Assembly (NCBI RefSeq): GCF_014203325.1
Contig: NZ_JACHIV010000001.1
Span: 1,985,501 to 2,049,500, forward strand
Direction of reading: 5' to 3'
Source: Saccharopolyspora gloriosae
GTDB lineage: Bacteria; Actinomycetota; Actinomycetes; Mycobacteriales; Pseudonocardiaceae
Length of the DNA stretch: 64,000 nt
Shown one piece after another: positions 62,297 to 64,000 of the stretch. The notes beneath the pieces are model-generated. The model had not been told where the DNA came from. It saw only the letters and a program-made list of their open reading frames with translations, and searched no databases. Every line of letters begins with the position of its first letter. Position 1 is the stretch's first letter. A program made the position numbers and the translations under genes.

Positions 62297-63799
62297 TCAG
62301 TCGCCGTGGAGGTCTCGGACTTCTGCTTTGCGGATCTTGCCGGAGCCCGTGGTGGGGAGGTGGTCGGCGAAGCGGACCGAGCGGGGGACCTTGTAGCCCG
62401 CGAGCCTGCCGCGCAGGTACTCCAGCAGGGCTGCGGGGTCGATGGTGGTGCCGGGGGCGGGTACTACGACGGCGCGGCCCACCTCGCCCCACTTGGCGTC
62501 CGGGACCCCGATCACCGCGCAGGCCGCGACGCCGGGGAAGCCGTGGACGGCGTTCTCCACCTCGGCGGGGTGCACGTTCTCGCCGCCGGAGATGAACATG
62601 TCCTTGAGGCGGTCGACGATGTAGACGTAGCCGTCCGCGTCGACCGTGGCCACGTCACCGGAGTGGAACCAGCCGTCGCGCAGCACCTCGGCCGTCTCGG
62701 CGGGCAGGCCCCAGTAGCCGGGCATCACGTTCGGGCCGCTGACCAGGACCTCACCGTGCTCGCGCGGGTCGACGTCGCGGCCGGACTCGCCGACGACGCG
62801 CACGTCGGTGAAGAACGACGGCACCCCGGCCGAGCCGATCTTGCCGGTGGCGTGCTCGCGGTCCAGCAGCAGCGCCCCGGGTGCGGTCTCGGTCATGCCG
62901 TAGCCCTGCACGAAGCTCAGCCCGCGCTCCAGGTAGCGGCGGATCGTCGCGGTCGGCACCGGGGAACCGCCGCACAGCAAGGTGCGCACTCCCGACAGGT
63001 CCGTGTCGAGCCAGCGCTCGTGCGCGGCGAGCGCGTCGTACATCGCGGGCACGCCGAACATCAACGTCACCCGCTCGCGCTCGATCGCGGCCAGCGCCGC
63101 CGCCGGGTCGAAGGACGAGTGCAGGACCACCGTGCCGCCCTTGAGCAGCGTGGGCAGGCACACCATGCCCAGCGCGGCGGCGTGGAACAGCGGAGCGGCG
63201 ACCAGCGCGCACTCGTCGGCGGCCAGGTCGGTTTCGACCAGCACGTTCACGCAGTTCCAGGTGAGGTTCCCGTGCGTGAGCACCACGCCCTTGGCGCGGC
63301 CGGTGGAACCCGAGGTGTACATGATCAGGCACGGATCGTCGGTGCCCACCGGCAAGTCCACCCGTTCCGCCGGGGTGTCGGCGCCGAGTCCGATCTCGCC
63401 GTCGGCGGCCACCGCGACCGGGCGGGCGCGAGTGGTGAGCGCGGCGACCGTCGCGGCGTGCTCGGAGGTGTGGATCAGGAGGGTAGCGCCGGAATCGTCG
63501 AGCACGTGCTCGATCTCCGGTGCGGTCAGCCGGAAGTTCACCGGCACGAACACCGCCCCCGTCGAGCCGCACGCGAACAGGACTTCCAGGTACGCGGGAT
63601 GGTTCGGTCCCAAGTAGGCGACCCGGTCGCCGGGGCGCACCCCCGCCGCCCGCAGGCCGTGCGCGAGGCGCCGCACCCGGACGTCGAGCTCGGCGTAGGT
63701 GGTGGACCTGCCGTCGTGGCGCAGCGCGGTCCGGTGCGGCGTCATCCTCGCCCGCCGAACGGGCCAGGAGCCGAGACCCTGGTTTCGCAACGGGTTCAC
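62297..63799 (-). CDS. fcs: Acyl-CoA synthetase, feruloyl-CoA synthetase type
   Basis: 500 residues. [17 protein letters not shown] (P-loop), GYGMTETAPG, HSGDVATVDADGYVYIVDRLKDMFISGGENVHPAEVE and the C-terminal catalytic Lys in TTGSGKIRKAEV are all intact. The actinobacterial feruloyl-CoA synthetases have this length and layout. It activates a hydroxycinnamate with CoA and ATP for the hydratase-lyase encoded immediately upstream. GTG start. Specificity for ferulate is inferred from the neighbouring genes; a medium-chain fatty acid ligase is the alternative. Confidence 0.87.
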   Translation of the reverse strand: MNPLRNQGLGSWPVRRARMTPHRTALRHDGRSTTYAELDVRVRRLAHGLRAAGVRPGDRVAYLGPNHPAYLEVLFACGSTGAVFVPVNFRLTAPEIEHVLDDSGATLLIHTSEHAATVAALTTRARPVAVAADGEIGLGADTPAERVDLPVGTDDPCLIMYTSGSTGRAKGVVLTHGNLTWNCVNVLVETDLAADECALVAAPLFHAAALGMVCLPTLLKGGTVVLHSSFDPAAALAAIERERVTLMFGVPAMYDALAAHERWLDTDLSGVRTLLCGGSPVPTATIRRYLERGLSFVQGYGMTETAPGALLLDREHATGKIGSAGVPSFFTDVRVVGESGRDVDPREHGEVLVSGPNVMPGYWGLPAETAEVLRDGWFHSGDVATVDADGYVYIVDRLKDMFISGGENVHPAEVENAVHGFPGVAACAVIGVPDAKWGEVGRAVVVPAPGTTIDPAALLEYLRGRLAGYKVPRSVRFADHLPTTGSGKIRKAEVRDLHGD

Positions 63800-63903
63800 C
63801 TTTCGCCGGGCGTCCGCCGGACGCGGACCGCGGTCTCCTGGGACGATCTCGCGCCGGGCCTCGGCGGGCGAGACCCGGCGCGGTGAATTTCCGCCGAGCG
63901 GCG

Positions 63904-64000
63904 CTACTTCTCCGGGTCGAAGGTGCTCAGGCCCGGCCGGTAGGTCTTGTCGTCCAGGAACTGGCTGAGGCCCTTCGCGCGGGCTCCGGCCTGGTCGGCG
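63904..64000 (-). CDS. ech: Hydroxycinnamoyl-CoA hydratase-lyase (C-terminal end only)
   Basis: Only the last 32 codons lie in the window; the gene continues past base 64000. The end, with KGLSQFLDDKTYRPGL and a short FDPEK tail, resembles the C-terminus of p-hydroxycinnamoyl-CoA hydratase-lyases (typically KQFLDDKSIKPGL). These convert feruloyl-CoA to vanillin and acetyl-CoA. The stop is 104 bases before the CoA ligase start, so the two form an operon. Identity depends on the short visible end plus context. Confidence 0.72.
   Translation of the reverse strand, partial: ADQAGARAKGLSQFLDDKTYRPGLSTFDPEK

Noticed and set aside
4-64000. Long opposite-strand and shifted frames within the NRPS, RHS and other large genes
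   Set aside because: High-GC shadow frames: Arg/Ala/Pro-rich, no domains, no proper starts.
1-64000. rRNA, tRNA, riboswitch or replication origin
   Set aside because: None recognised on reading both strands; faint hairpins were not enough to call one.

Overview
The window is high-GC actinomycete DNA. GTG starts are common, ATGA-type overlaps link genes, and it carries XRE/DUF397 regulator pairs, a type VII-type secreted RHS toxin locus, a SARP regulator and two natural-product loci. A Pseudonocardiaceae-like organism (for example Saccharopolyspora) fits; this is an inference from style, since no rRNA or tRNA gene was seen.

Layout. 1-13.9 kb: the 3' end of a nonribosomal peptide synthetase (three modules and a thioesterase), an MbtH-like partner, an unusual adenylate-forming enzyme and a cupin. 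14.2-18.7 kb: housekeeping and accessory genes (GGCT-like protein, PPOX-type protein, amino-acid permease, nitrilase-type hydrolase, GntR regulator). 18.7-30.4 kb: the centrepiece, a cinnamycin/duramycin-type class II lanthipeptide cluster. Its order is lysinoalanine-forming protein, precursor, LanM, hydroxylase, ABC ATPase, ABC permease, then a two-component system, a phospholipid N-methyltransferase, a DedA membrane protein and a SARP. The predicted core CASTCSSGPATILCDGSTK keeps every ring-forming position of cinnamycin (CRQSCSFGPFTFVCDGNTK), but replaces the three Phe residues at positions 7, 10 and 12 with Ser, Ala and Ile.

30.9-41.2 kb: an MFS transporter, a CoA-transferase/enoyl-CoA hydratase pair, an IclR regulator, a MatC-like carrier, a class V aminotransferase and a large flavin/Fe-S dehydrogenase. 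41.6-47.5 kb: a toxin-export locus (YbaB-like, EspC-like, WXG100-like, RHS toxin with an AT-richer toxic tip, probable immunity gene). 47.5-49.2 kb: two small Cys-rich proteins and an XRE/DUF397 pair. 49.3-58.8 kb: a TRAP-type permease, CitE-like lyase, CoA-transferase and GntR regulator, then hydrolase, hydratase and acyl-CoA dehydrogenase genes that could together degrade a C5 dicarboxylate. 58.9-64 kb: a cold-shock protein and a ferulate-type hydroxycinnamate pathway (MarR, aldehyde dehydrogenase, CoA ligase, truncated hydratase-lyase).

Running through the window is a dispersed repeat family: six copies of a palindromic element. Each lies 3' of a gene and in the same orientation as that gene. 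The sequence of the outer stem differs from copy to copy, but its two arms change together. Four copies share one 159-bp form; two carry a different tail of small hairpins that has expanded into an 18-bp tandem array in one copy. No transposase accompanies them. They look like mobile or structured 3'-end elements.
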